Below, in pieces: positions 33,219 through 44,755 of a DNA stretch of 64,000 bases. The stretch's first letter is position 1. Each line of letters starts with the position of its first letter. Origin of the DNA: Ilyonectria destructans (Eukaryota; Ascomycota; Sordariomycetes; Hypocreales; Nectriaceae); assembly GCA_020740775.1 (NCBI GenBank), contig JAHEWK010000004.1, forward strand, positions 62,001 through 126,000, in the 5' to 3' direction. The notes beneath the pieces were generated by a model, which saw only the letters and a program-made list of their open reading frames with translations, ran no database searches and had not been told where the DNA came from. Made by a program: the position numbers and the translations under genes.

Positions 33219-35400
33219 ATCAAGTATTGCTTGCTGGATTTCGGCGTTTCGTCTAGTCGATATGAACGAGGAGTGTGGTCAGAGCGAGGAAAACGTGAAG
33301 GGATGATGCCTGAGGAAATGGAACTTTCACTAATTTAACGCAGTGGTAGATACTAACAGTCCTCATGCTAAACAATTAGGTAGATGCAGCTGGGGTCATT
33401 GACTCACGCGGACACGCAAGCTGACAGAGGCATCCAACAATATAAGCTGCGTAATCCAATTGTACCCACCATCACCGCTAATGGTGCGATGCAGTTGGTG
33501 ACACCATACCACCTTCGGAGTATTATGACCCCGGTTTGGAGGTGGTTGCCTAGTTCATGGTGTTCTCTGAAATTTTCGCTTCGACTCTCACTCCACCAAC
33601 GAGATAGATATACCGTGCTTTCTATATACCCTTGATCGGCAATGCCTACCCATGAGCGTCCGCTAAGGCTAAGGCTTGTGAGCTTGATAAACACAAAGAA
33701 TGAGAACCCGACATCCGATATTTCTCACGTTTAATGGCGGGATCTCGATGAACAAATGTCTTAGCAAGGGCGCCGGACAGGGTTTAAGACGGGGTTTGGG
33801 GGTGTGAGTCAACGCGTGGCTATTCAATTGCAGCCTAGACAGACCGGGATTAATAGGTACATGGTCAATATCCAACCATCCACCGGCCGCGTCGATTTGT
33901 CAGATGGCAATGACGCAATCTACTTTGTGGTTGCATTGTCTAAATTACTTGGAAGGGTTTAGGCAATGACTCACGCAGGTCGACCAGTTCGAACCCCTCC
34001 TCTCGCGGCAAGAGATTACTCGGCTTAGTCCAGATCTGGTTAAAGTATCTCTTGAAGTTTCCCTGTCAACTGTTCACCCAATGGTAGGCTGCATCGGCTG
34101 TAAGTGACGGATGTCTAGAAGTTAGCATCCACGTGTCGTCTATTTCAAGTTACTCAATTACGATATATACCTACAGCCTAAAGGTCATTTGAACACTCTA
34201 AATGATCATTCGGTTGTTTTGCTAAGACTTGTCGCGACTATGGTGAGCGCTGTCGGCTAGCTCAACCTACTGCTGACTGTCCAGATGCAATCGATGCTAC
34301 CCTACAGCGCCACCACCCAACATCGCCATGTGCGTGCTTCATCATGACGAGCTTTCCAGGACAACTCGAATTCAGTGCGAAAATATAGGCCGGATTACTG
34401 TTGTCTTCAAAATATTCATCAAAACCCGAAATGAGTTAATTTCTACAGATAACAACGACCCTGTGAATTCAGCGCCAGGACTAACCACTCTGAGTCGGCA
34501 AAGTCCTCCCTGATCAAAAGGCGTCATCGACCAGAGCGGGTACGATGAGCGAAATCGGAGAAAAAATACTGCGGTCAGCAGCAAGAGGGTCTATATTACC
34601 AATATACATATTGTTTATATTATCAGTAATGCTGCAGCTACGCAAGGTTATGTATCAGCCCAACACAGATAATGACACTGTTCAGGAGCACAGGCCTTGG
34701 CTCATAGGCGCTCCTGTTCAAATCTCTAGAAGCAGTCGAATTGCTGTGAACGAAGGGCCGATCTGTTCAGAAAGAGTCCAGTACGATTAGAAACTTGTCA
34801 AGGATCGAGAAGGCGAAGGACAGGTCCTTTCGGAAGCAAGCTGATCAAGGTAGTACGGCTGGGGACGCACAAATCGCATGGAGAACCTCTGTATTATTTT
34901 CACTCATCTTCTGGATAGTTGATAAATAGACTCATTTGAGAGAAGGTGTCCGTATGGGCATCAAGAGGATTCTGGAGGCGTCTGATAAGAGTTCGCAGAT
35001 GGCGGGGCCGTTGCTGAGTATGATGGAGAGGAAGTAGGGAGAGGAGGTGCCGCAGAAGATGAGGAATATTGAGCGGGCGGTGGGATGGTATTTTACGGCT
35101 TGCGGTGTAACCCAGGTCCTGTGAGTGAAAGAGAAGTGCTGAGTGGCGCGTATCCTTTGTGTATATGGTGGATATCACATAATATCAAGCACATACGATG
35201 ACAGCTCTTGGGCTCTACAGGGTCCCGCCAAGTTCCCTCATACATATCAATAGCTTCTACTTCTAGTGACTTGTGCTGGGCGTTACAAAATTGGAGGTCC
35301 ACGGCTCTACTAAATAAGAATCATATACATACAATGGCCATCTTCACATTGGGCCCCTTACCCTCGTCACCTCGTGCCCGCTCCCTCCTGTCTCATCCCC
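33219..35400. other. Intergenic, no supported gene
   Basis: About 2.2 kb upstream of the arrestin-like gene and downstream of the carboxylesterase. A plus-strand patch at about 34950-35105 (reading GIKRILEASDKSSQMAGPLL, one TAG, then RNIERAVGWYFTACGV) looks like a gene scrap, but has no start, domain or splice context. The 81-codon frame at 34545-34790 is unconvincing. Confidence 0.4.
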
Positions 35401-37361
35401 TCACTCAAGAAATGTGTTTTCGGTAATCGCCCCAGACAACCAAGCGCAACGCCCAGGCACAAAAGCTGGATCAATACCCCTGTATATATCTGGGCCGTTG
35501 GATGTGGCATTCACTCCCATAACCAACACGTTCGCATCAGACCCGTACGGCCTGAACGGTCGCACACCGTCAGCACGCGGGGTGCCTCGCGTAATAAAAG
35601 TCGCGATCCAGTTCTGTAGGATTCCTGCGATGCTAATCTCTGCCGCCGTCGTCGGCGGGGGAGTAATGCCGCCGACTCTGGTCTCCGGGCCGTTGTAGAA
35701 TGTATAAGGAACGTCCTGCGCGTGAACACCCGGCGGGACGGCGAACACGTAGTTGTCTGTGCGATTCTGTAACGCCCAAGACAGCATCGGCGAGTTGCAC
35801 GTGAAGAATAGCTCCTGGAAGGTAATGAGGCCACGCTCAAATTGGCTCGTGTATCCGTAGGAGCCGTCAAACACCTCCGGGTAGAGCACCTCTTCGATAT
35901 GCGAGGCGCTGTCGTTTGAGATTCCTGGTATCATGTTGCGGATGTACGTCGAGTAGGCGGCCGACGAGTCAACCGTCGGTTCTGAGAAGAGGATGCCTTC
36001 GCGGGAATTCATACCGATGAGGGCCGTCACGGACTGGTCAAAGTTCCCGCGCGCCAACAGCGCCGAGAGTGGCTCCGGTACGAAGGCGCCGTCAACGGCG
36101 GGCCCGAAGAAGCCCAGCCTCTGCGTGCTGGTAAGAAGGGTGTTCGCAGCGTTGAGGGTTGGCAAGGGCACGGCACGGAGTTCCACCATTGTCGACACGT
36201 TCACGGCGGCAAAGAGGGTCTGCAGAGACAACTCCAGCGACTCTGCGGAGGCGGCAGGTTGAATGCCTGCAGACTGTGTGATGATCCGCTGGAACGGGAC
36301 GGGTCCTTTGGAGCCTCCGTACGCGGTCAGCTGGTTGAGAATTGACCCTCCGCCTGCCGACTCGCCCATGACGGTAACCCGATGGGCGGACCCTCCGAAC
36401 AGGTGAATGTTCTTCTTCACCCAGTCTAGTGCCGCTCGCTGGTCGAGGAGTCCCGCGTTTGGTGTTCCATCCTTCTGTAGAGTGGATCCAGCCAAGAAAC
36501 CGAAGGAACCTAGCTGTGAGACATGGTCAGCGACTCCGAAACTGGGTCCAAGACACAAGTCGTGGGCTTGAGGGAGAACGTGGCTTACTCTGTAGTTGAT
36601 GGCTACATATATGAATCCATCATCTCCGGCGTCAAGACTCGCCCGGATCATGCCTGCAGGATTGTACCGTCCGAAGCCCGTCTTCTCACCGACGACATAA
36701 CCGCCGCCATGGATCCACACGAGCACAGGGGCCCCGACACCGGTGTCTCGCCTATCAAAGATCTTCTTAGGCACGATGACGTCAAGGAACAGACAGTCCT
36801 CCGTGACGCGAGGGTCAGATGACGAGGCAGGCGAGCTTCGGTTCGCATGCTCCCTCTCCAGCTGGTCGTAGTCCAGCATCGTGCCCTGTATGTATGCCGA
36901 AATCCACTGTACCAGAGCGGGATTGCTAAACAAGGAGGCTGGCTGCGGGCAGATGCTGCCCACAGAACCAGTGTTGAGATGCTTACTATGACCCTTGACC
37001 GGAAATGGTGCGCGGAAGCGGAGGTCTCCCGCAGGAGCCTGGGCGTAACGGATGTTTGAGAAGTTGTAGGTTCTCTCGGTTTCCTAAAAGTCGATGAAAC
37101 ACATGTCAACTAACGAGCTTTTACTTGAAGACGGGGGGACTCGAGGGAGGCAACACGGGCGTCTGTACATTGAAGCTGATGGCTTGGTGGCGTTCCTGAG
37201 AGAAAAGATCAGTCCTATACTTTCTGGCTTCGTGGTTGTCGCCATACATAATCTAGGTCTATAATGGGGAGTTTGGTTGGCCCATTATCAGACGTCGCAG
37301 GAGCTGCAGCTACTTTGAGTGCCAGCAACAGCCAGACTGACTGAATACCAGAAACCTTCAT
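35401..37361 (-). CDS. Secreted type-B carboxylesterase/lipase
   Basis: Four exons (37361-37248, 37195-37169, 37083-36589, 36513-35401), introns of 52, 85 and 75 nt, total 582 residues. It starts with a signal peptide (MKVSGIQSVWLLLALKVAAA). The alpha/beta-hydrolase core has the oxyanion loop VWIHGGGYVVG, the nucleophile elbow VTVMGESAGGGS, the acidic member near NSREGILFSEPTV, and the His in PPGVHAQDVPYTFYNG. SEDCLxLDV appears as TEDCLFLDVIVPKK. A 27-nt exon 2 is supported by consistent frame and splice sites on both sides. The enzyme cleaves ester bonds outside the cell; the exact substrate is not predictable. It is intact and divergent from the epimerase gene. Confidence 0.9.
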
Positions 37362-37826
37362 GATGGTGACTGTAGTAAGAAAGTGATGGTGAAGTGGTGA
37401 GCTCTAGAGCGATGAAGTCGAGGAAAACGAGGACTCGAGGAGGAGCTTGCCCACCTTTTTTACGCTCAATATCTGTATTGAGATTTTGTCCTTTTGCGCA
37501 GCCATGTTCCACGTCATCTTGGCCACCTTATCTACCCCTTAATTACCTCGGCTTCGCATCACGGACATGCCGGGGATGTCAGCCATGGACATGATGTTGA
37601 CAATCACACAACGTCATGTCTCCTTCCTTGGCCTTGCACACTGGTATAGCAAGCCGGCGCATCGGCGAAATACATGGACAAATACCGGCATGTAGCATAG
37701 TACCCGACGTTTCAAAGTGAGCTAATTGAGGCCCTGGTTCCCTGGTCCCCTGGTGATAGGATGGCACGATGGAATCTTCCACACTCCTCCAGCCCATCTT
37801 GACGAGACTCAAAGTTGACAGGGGTC

Positions 37827-37960
37827 ATGGAGATAAATCATGGAGATAAACCATGGAGATAATATGCGGGAAGATGAGTGGACAGGGACCCATAAAAGCC
37901 ATGCCGGCGCCAGTGCACTTTGCTGACCACTAGTGCATTTTGCTGACCGCTAGTGGACCC
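37827..37960. repeat. Two short direct-repeat patches upstream of the epimerase
   Basis: CATGGAGATAAA-type units occur three times at about 37827-37862. Further on, TGCTGACC(A/G)CTAGTG with GTGCA(C/T)TTTGCTGACC forms a 23-bp repeat pair at about 37913-37957. They lie 220-360 bp before the ATG at 38184 and could be minor minisatellites or promoter sites. Confidence 0.5.
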
Positions 37961-38183
37961 ACCAGAACTCTACTTACCGAATATAGTAACTTGGCTTGGG
38001 CATACCTCATCATCCATACATGGCATTGCCTTAAGAGACCTTGGGAGTGACTACTTTGGACCAAGAGCTGAAGGCGGATCGAATACATAAACCCTCGACG
38101 TCCCCGGCCGTTGGAGAATCATCATAACCTTTACACTCTCTTGCTTGCAACGCAATCCGGAACATCCTACCACCACCTTCAAA

Positions 38184-39508
38184 ATGACTCGAGTCCTCCT
38201 CACAGGCGGCAGTGGCTTCATCGCTACCCATGTCCTCGAGATTCTTCTGAACCGAGGGTGCGTACACGCTTCAGACCAAAGAAGCTTGTCCTCTCACCAT
38301 TGCTGACCCATTCGCATTGCAGACACTCCGTCGTCACCACGGTGCGAAGCCTCGACAAGGCAGAGAACATCAAGAAGGCCCATCCGGATATCGGGAAAGA
38401 CAGGCTCGACTTCGCCATTGTTCCCGACATTGCTCGCCTTGATGCCTTCGATGCTGCTGTTGTCTCCGAGCCCCCCTTTGAGGCCGTCATTCACACCGCC
38501 AGCCCTTTCCACTATAATGTCACGGATGTCCAGAAAGATCTCCTTGATCCTGCCATCGTTGGAACCACGGGGATCCTAAAGGCCATTACGAAGAACGCCC
38601 CGACTGTAAAGAGGGTGGGTATGTATTGAGCCATTCTTGTCCATTGTCCGGCTCCGCTGCTAAATGAGAACAAGTCATTACATCTTCCTTTGGCGCCATC
38701 ACCAACCCATTCAAGGGCTTGTGGCCGGAGCATACCTATTCCGAAGAGGATTGGAATCCGTTGACGCAAGAGCAAGCCGCCCAGAACCCTGCCAGAGGGT
38801 ACCAAGGTTAGTCGGCTCCCAATGCTCGTATATTCCGGTGAATTGCGAATGTGACTGACGATGGGATCGCAGCAAGCAAGACATTCGCCGAGAAAGCGGC
38901 TTGGGACTTCGTGGAGACGGCGAAGCCCAACTTCAGCCTTTCCACAATCAATCCGCCGCTGGTCTTTGGCCCTGCTGTGCAGAGCCTCAGCTCTCTCGAT
39001 TCCCTGAACACGTCCAGCCAATACATCCGCAGCTTCATCACGGGACCGCCAAAGGAGGAGATCCCTCCCACAATGGTTGAGTGCCGGCCCCCCCGTTTCC
39101 AGCATGGGCGATAGCTGACCGAGAGCAATTGCAGAGCCCTATATGGGTGGACGTCCGAGACGCGGCGCTAGCCCACGTCCTGGCCGCCGAGACAGTTGAG
39201 GCAGCTAACAAGCGATTCTTGGTCACGGCAGGCTACTTCTCTAACCGTAAGGTTGTGGACATTATCCGGCAGAATTTCACCGAGTATCACTCCGTGCTGC
39301 CGCCCGAGTCAGCCAAAGGGGGTGGTGAGTTCTGCACAGAAGCACATGGTACGGATTTCCCAGTTCTAATAGTCTACCAGATCTGCCCGAGGGCGGCGTG
39401 TTCAAGATCAACAACAAGCGGAGCATCGACATCCTGGGCCTCAAGTACCGGTCCTTCGAGGACTGCATTGTGGATACGATTCGGTCTTTCCGGTCTGTGG
39501 GAGAGTAA
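38184..39508 (+). CDS. NAD(P)-dependent epimerase/reductase (dihydroflavonol 4-reductase / GRE2 type)
   Basis: Six exons (38184-38257, 38323-38618, 38675-38806, 38873-39075, 39135-39324, 39381-39508), introns 56-66 nt, give 340 residues, the normal length. The extended SDR fold shows the nucleotide motif TGGSGFIATHVLEILL, HTASPF, ITSSFGAI and the catalytic Tyr-Lys as YQASK, formed across intron 3. NPPLVFGP and WVDVRDAALAHVLA are family landmarks. Such enzymes reduce aldehydes or ketones (methylglyoxal, flavonoid-like carbonyls) in the cytosol. It is intact. The next gene, a bZIP regulator, is convergent at 39738. Confidence 0.92.
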
Positions 39509-39737
39509 GGCTCCACGCCGCTTACATCCTCCGAGGAGGAAGGGAAAGACCGAATGTGGGTAACGAGGCCTACTCTGCCTGGCGTGGAGGTCAAGGCAGA
39601 AATGCCTTCTTATGCCTTATGTAGCAATCACACCGGCCGTTGTTTGAATCTACATTCCCAGGCAGTGCCATTGCACGCATAAATAAGCCCTAAATAGACT
39701 ACGTCTCAAATGACCTCAAGCCGGCAGCCCTAAACCC

Positions 39738-40693
39738 CTAACCGGCTCCAAACACAAGCCTCCTCTCGCCCCTCGTCTCGCGCCAGGTGTTCGTCGCCGC
39801 CCAGATCTCGGGACACCCGCGAGTCAGCCATCCCCACTTGCGCAAGAACGGGACCGTGGCCTCCCACCCGAGAGGATCCCACGACTCCCCCCAGACGATA
39901 AGAGTCGGCCTCTCTGTGTGGCCCTCGTCCGTGTTCACGAGGTCGGCACACAGCTCGTCCTCGTCGACGAGACCGGCCGCCACGGCGCTCAGCACGTTGT
40001 CGCGCATGCGGGGTACAGGGAACAGATCGATCCAGGGGTGGTGCGTCACGGCCAGCTGCAGTTCGGTTGGGCGAAGGCTTGCCGGGCAGGACAGTATGGG
40101 TGAGTTAAGCACGTGGGGGCCCAGCTGGTTGAAGGGCGAGATGAAGTCGTCGTGGCATAAGCCCTCAATTGGAAAACCGAGGGCGGAGGCATTGCGCGCC
40201 ACTGCGTTGAGGATGTTGATCCGAATCAGGGTGGGCAGGTTCGTGGGCCGTGGGGAGCGGAGGCTGTAGTCCTCATATGCTTTCCGTGCCAAGCTGTGGA
40301 CGCGTTCGCGTCTCACTGGGCAGACCAGCATGAAACCCCCTGCTACTGCTCGCAGGGCCGTTTGCTCGTTAACGTGCTGATTGCGTTGTTGGCCATCCAT
40401 TTCCCAATGCTGTGAATGTTGCTGTGTTGCCTCGACACCAGCTTGCTTCCGCCGTCCTGTATTACATGATGAGACCTGTTAGCTACGATAATGGACGCAA
40501 TAGAGAAGGTCGCAGAGCACTGACGATGGGCCCGCTGGTTGAGGCGGTTCTGCAGCTTTCTTCTGACGGCTGCGCTTGTCACGCCGGTCCAATCCTCGGT
40601 TGGATTGTGCGCATTCAGTAGCTGCGGCATGGTTTCCACCACTACCATTGAGGATGATGCTGGGTCGGCCGGCAGGTCCATTGGGCGGGACAT
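39738..40693 (-). CDS. bZIP-type transcription factor with DUF3425 domain
   Basis: Two exons (40693-40525, 40456-39738) with a 68-nt intron give 295 residues. The basic region RRKLQNRLNQRAHRRRK (about residues 45-60) is completed by the splice. The leucine-zipper part is very short, as usual in fungal DUF3425 proteins. Residues about 120-290 form the DUF3425 region (RINILNAVARNASALGFP, HHPWIDLFPVPRMRDNVL, LIVWGESWDPLGWEATVPFL, FLRKWGWLTRGCPEI). Nuclear regulator of unknown targets. Convergent with the epimerase. Confidence 0.85.
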
Positions 40694-41003
40694 GGCAATT
40701 GGAATACCAGATCGAATCAGAAGTGCTGCTGAGCAAAAGTTGGATGTAAGGTGTGAACACTGAATGAGGCTTAGCTAGCGAGGTGACGCAGCTTTCTCAG
40801 GGGTTGTAAATAGAGGGGCTCAATAGGTGTATTCCTAAATACGAGTATTCGTTCGGTCATTCCGAGGGTCGATGCTCAAATAAAGTTTGAATCCGAGTCA
40901 TGGTCGCCCGCCCCATAAATAAAACTCGGTATCGAGGATACTGTTACATGCATGGTTGAGCGGCGTTACAATTCACGCCTAAAACGTGAGGCATCTTACG
41001 ATA

Positions 41004-41020
41004 ACCCTAACCCTAAACCT
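41004..41020. repeat. Short interstitial telomere-type sequence
   Basis: CCCTAACCCTAAACCT contains two exact CCCTAA units and a degenerate third, the complement of the fungal telomere repeat TTAGGG. At 2-3 units chance cannot be excluded. Confidence 0.4.
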
Positions 41021-41159
41021 ACTTAATACTGAGTACTAACGACGACAGCTCTAGGCATAAAATGCGAATATTAAGATAACTTATCATTATCTCCGGCTTA
41101 TAATCCTGGACCGTTTCCTGACTGATAGCTTATCAAATTTGTTGGGTCTAAACGAAGAC

Positions 41160-41475
41160 CCTACAATGCTAGCTTGGAGGAAAATTGAGATTATTCGTGA
41201 TTTACTCCGGGTAGTGGATAATGTGGCCTTTGAGCATCTCCAAGCTAATGGTGAAGCATGCGTACGTCTTCAATCCGCTCGAGGTACGTCATACCAGGTT
41301 CTCACTTTCTTGTAGGTTGAAAAGCTCCGTTTTGCGGGCGCCACATTACTCAAGATAATGAACCAAACACAGTCGCCGCAATTTGACGAGCAAGCAAGGC
41401 TACACTTCACCGTGGTATTGGATCACTTGTCAAAATTTAAATCATGCGCCTCTGAAATTTGGCTAGCTATGTAGA
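41160..41475 (+). pseudogene. C-terminal gene remnant, family not recognised
   Basis: A plus frame reads LAWRKIEIIRDLLRVVDNVA then FEHLQANGEAC, a 55-nt intron-like stretch (41260-41314, GTACGT..TTGTAG), and VEKLRFAGATLLKIMNQ then LHFTVVLDHLSKFKSCASE to a TAG at about 41475. The frame continuity and helix-like pattern suggest the end of a real protein. No start or domain-bearing part is present upstream. Confidence 0.35.
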
Positions 41476-42311
41476 CAACCCACTTCAACTCGAAGGTATC
41501 ATGACTTGGCAAAGCTAGATTTGGATTTAATAAACGCGAAAATCTTGTTAGAGTTATTGCCTCTACTATGATAAGGGGCCCAATATTGTCCATCGCTCAC
41601 CTCAAATTGTGATTCACTGTTTGAGCTCCTCTTCCCGGTTGTCTCGATTGGAATCAAATCTAGCAACTGGATGGCCGGAGCCCTAGTTATACAGCTATTT
41701 CCTGGGCTTAACGCCATTTTCTTCCTCATCTGTTTGCTATGCCAGTTGGCATTCCGATGCAGCTCGCCTCCAGCTTTTCGCACAGCTTGACCTGTCATGG
41801 GACTTGCCGGCGGGCCAAGTTCAACAGCCCACTAACGACTTAAAGTGCAACAATATCTTCCAGCTCGGCTGTCTGCCTTGAGCGGGTAACTGTGGCTACT
41901 CATTTGCTTGTGCATGGCAAGCCGCGAGACAATGGCCAAAATCCCCCCAGGAAGGGCGAGGCTCAAGCCAACCGGGGTTTCCTAGCCTACCACAATGCCT
42001 GTGCGCTAATTGCCACACCCAAAAACGTTCGCGGCCCGGAGGATCTACTTGGTAAGCTTAGATATTCCGGCACTAGACCCTTACAGTATTTCATTTAGGT
42101 ATCCGGAGTAACTTATTTTGCGCCGAAATTGGACAATCATTCCCGTTGAAATAAATCATTGCCCCTGGTTACGGAAGCACAAGGAACCCCGATAGACCAT
42201 GGTTCCTCGGCATGGGGCCTTTGCGGCATATGCTCCAGGTATAAAGACGTTTCCTTGGTCCCCTTACCGATACCGAGATGCTGTATGGGTCTAATGCCGA
42301 CAAACCACGTC

Positions 42312-43720
42312 ATGGATCGCAGCGACACGCTCAGCAGCTTCAAAGTCATTGTCATCGGCGGAGGTCCTATCGGACTGACGGCTGCTCATGCGCTTCACCT
42401 TGCCGGCATTGACTTTGTTGTCCTCGAACGTAGGCACAATATTGTTGAAGATCAAGGTGCCAGTCTCGTGGTCTACCCTCACACTTTCAGAGTGCTGCAT
42501 CAGTTTAGCATTTTGGAGAAAGTGCTCTCTGTGGGCAGCGAACTCAATCATCATCTGTCGATTACCAGTAACGGATATGTGTTCAAAGAGGGCACAAGGT
42601 ATGACCGTGTTCGCGAAAAGTAAGTCTTGACCAACCACATTGCGCGTGCCGCTCGGCTAACACTTGGGGGATCAGTCATGGCTATGGACCTGCTGCTTTC
42701 CACCGTGCCGAGCTGATTGAGATCATGTACAATGGTCTTCCTGATGCTGCGAAAGAAAAAGTCTTTACCAACAAGAAATTAGTCGACATCAAAACCAGCC
42801 GAACAGGTGTCAAGGTGACATGCGCCGACGGGAGCATTTACGAGGGTTCTGTGGTCATTGGCGCCGACGGGGTCCACAGCAAAACCCGCCTCTTGATGCG
42901 CGATCTTGCTCTGAAGGAGAATCCCTCACGTCCCTGGGACCCTGAAAACCCCTTTATCGCAGCCTATCAGGTTCTGTTTGGGTCATTTCCAACACCTTCG
43001 GAGCCGGGTCAAGGATACGACATTCAGACTCGAGACAAGTCCATCATGTATCTCAGCGGCCCTGATCGTTCATGGTTTTTCCTTTACAAGAAATTGCCAA
43101 AACCCACCAAGGACCGCAACTATTACACCGATCAAGATATTGAAGCTCTTTCGAAAGAGTTCGCCGAATTCCCCCTGATCCCGACGGTGAAGGTCAAAGA
43201 TGTCTGGCCACATATGTCGGGAGCGGGCCTGACCGACCTCCATGAGGGGATTGTGAAACACTGGAGCCTGGGGAGAATAGTCCTCGTGGGTGATGCGTGC
43301 CACAAGTTGACGACCCATCTCGGCCTGGGATACAACAATGGCGTTCAAGATGTTGTGGTCCTCTGCAACATGCTTCGAAACGCCGTCTGTACCGCTCCTG
43401 ATGGGAACCCAGATGCTTCCGCCCTTACGCGGGTATTTGAAAAGTATGAAATGGTTCGAAAGAGTCCAGCTAGCTCGCTCGTTGCTGACCTGGCTAACTC
43501 GGGGATGGAGACGCGTATGCATGCTTGGGCAAACATGGGATACTATTTACTTTCTCGGTTTTTGATCATACCAAAGTTTGTGGAGGATATGGTTGTTAAG
43601 TCCATTATCTCACCTGAGCTTCGAAAGGGACAGGTGTTGGATTACGTTCCAAAGGAAGAGCCGATGACGGGCAAGCTCAGTTGGCTGCACCCAATGAGGG
43701 CCGATGTGGCAGACCTTTAG
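42312..43720 (+). CDS. FAD-dependent monooxygenase (aromatic-hydroxylase fold, PaxM-like)
   Basis: Two exons (42312-42619, 42676-43720) with a 56-nt intron give 450 residues. The group inserts one oxygen atom (hydroxylation or epoxidation) using FAD and NAD(P)H. It shows the Rossmann motif VIVIGGGPIGLTAAHAL with ERR after beta-2, the DG motif VVIGADGVHSKTR, and the GD motif IVLVGDACHKLTTHLGLGYN. The C-terminal MGYYLLSRFLIIPKFVEDMV is hydrophobic, as in PaxM-like fungal enzymes of terpenoid pathways. ATG 42312 was chosen because it directly precedes the FAD motif; in-frame ATGs at 42297 and 42159 would add an unlikely leader. Intact. It lies on the left of the nested transposons, with other oxidative enzymes on the right, so it may be the first enzyme of a split cluster. 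Confidence 0.9.
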
Positions 43721-44671
43721 GAGTAAATTAGGGTGTTCGAGAAAGAAGCAAGATGATTAAGCACTTTCAATGGGTAGGGTTATCAAACAGTCACGTCGTA
43801 GTTATATTTGTGTGTGAACTCGAGTGGTCAGATTTTAGGCGATCAATAGGAAGTACAGGTTTGCCCGGTTTAAAAGCAGACTTGGGTAATATTCGGGCTT
43901 CTTCGACGAAATCGCTTGTCCAACCACTAAGCCTAACAAGGCAGGTTATGATTCATTCATGCTGGAATTAAGACGCTGATGGGGCAATGGTATGTTGCCG
44001 CACCAAGCGATGTCAAAGAAGTTGCTTTCAGTAACTTCGTCATATTCAAGAGCAATTACATGTGAAACATTGTATATGAATATATGATCGTAATCAATCC
44101 AGCTCAGGGTTTCTAGCCCGAGGTGCAATTCGTTTAGGTATCGAGGTGTTTTCTAGCGCAGATGACTTCTACTTCATGGCAAGATCTACTGTTTTCAGGA
44201 TGCTACTGTCGGGTCAATGACTCGCCGAATGTCCGATTCATACAGCCGACTGGATATTTTCTGGCAATCCATGGGGTTGTAGGGCGCTGGAAAGGAGTCG
44301 GAAGATATCAGGTGACCTTGCCATGGGTTGTTTGTGTCCGGCGAGGACTATCGAATAGTTGCACCGCTCGAGTACATTTTGGGATGCTATTGGCTGTGAG
44401 AACGTGGCCATTGTAAATCCTGGTCTGTGAGGCAGTCACCGTTAGCCAGATGCAGTTGTCGCGAGCCTAGGTCCCGACAGGTAGCTCCCGCTTTCACTAA
44501 GATGCGAAGGTGCGATGGCCATTTGGAGGAGTTGGTTCAACCTCTGGGATTTGCGCCGGCGTTATGGATGTTCGACCAATACCTACTTGAAACGGGATAT
44601 TACGAGGAAGCCAAAGGAGTTGGGGCTTTACTACTAGTCATTTTGTCGGAGCCGAAACGCATCGGGGAGTT
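43721..44671. other. Intergenic, left flank of the nested insertion
   Basis: No recognisable gene. The 92-codon frame at 44427-44705 runs into the transposon end and would stop four codons later in the reconstructed empty site. Composition is normal until the inverted repeat begins at 44681. Confidence 0.45.
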
Positions 44672-44680
44672 GTGCCGGAG
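44672..44680 (+). repeat. Left 9-bp target-site duplication of the Mutator-like element
   Basis: GTGCCGGAG immediately precedes the left inverted repeat. The identical GTGCCGGAG immediately follows the right inverted repeat at 56293-56301. A 9-bp duplication is the hallmark of Mutator-like elements. Confidence 0.9.
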
Positions 44681-44755
44681 GAGTACGCTTCGGGTCCCCG
44701 TGTGAAAACTTAGGCTCTCTGTATAATTAACCTAATTAGGAATAGTATATACTAG
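44681..44755 (+). repeat. Left terminal inverted repeat of the Mutator-like element
   Basis: Exact complement of the right end over 37 bp (44681-44717), then C-to-T and G-to-A differences to CTAG at 44752-44755. The inner part is more RIP-mutated than the right copy. Confidence 0.85.

Noticed and set aside
38512..39105. Minus-strand 197-codon frame opposite the epimerase
   Set aside because: Overlaps exons with conserved SDR motifs; no domain of its own.
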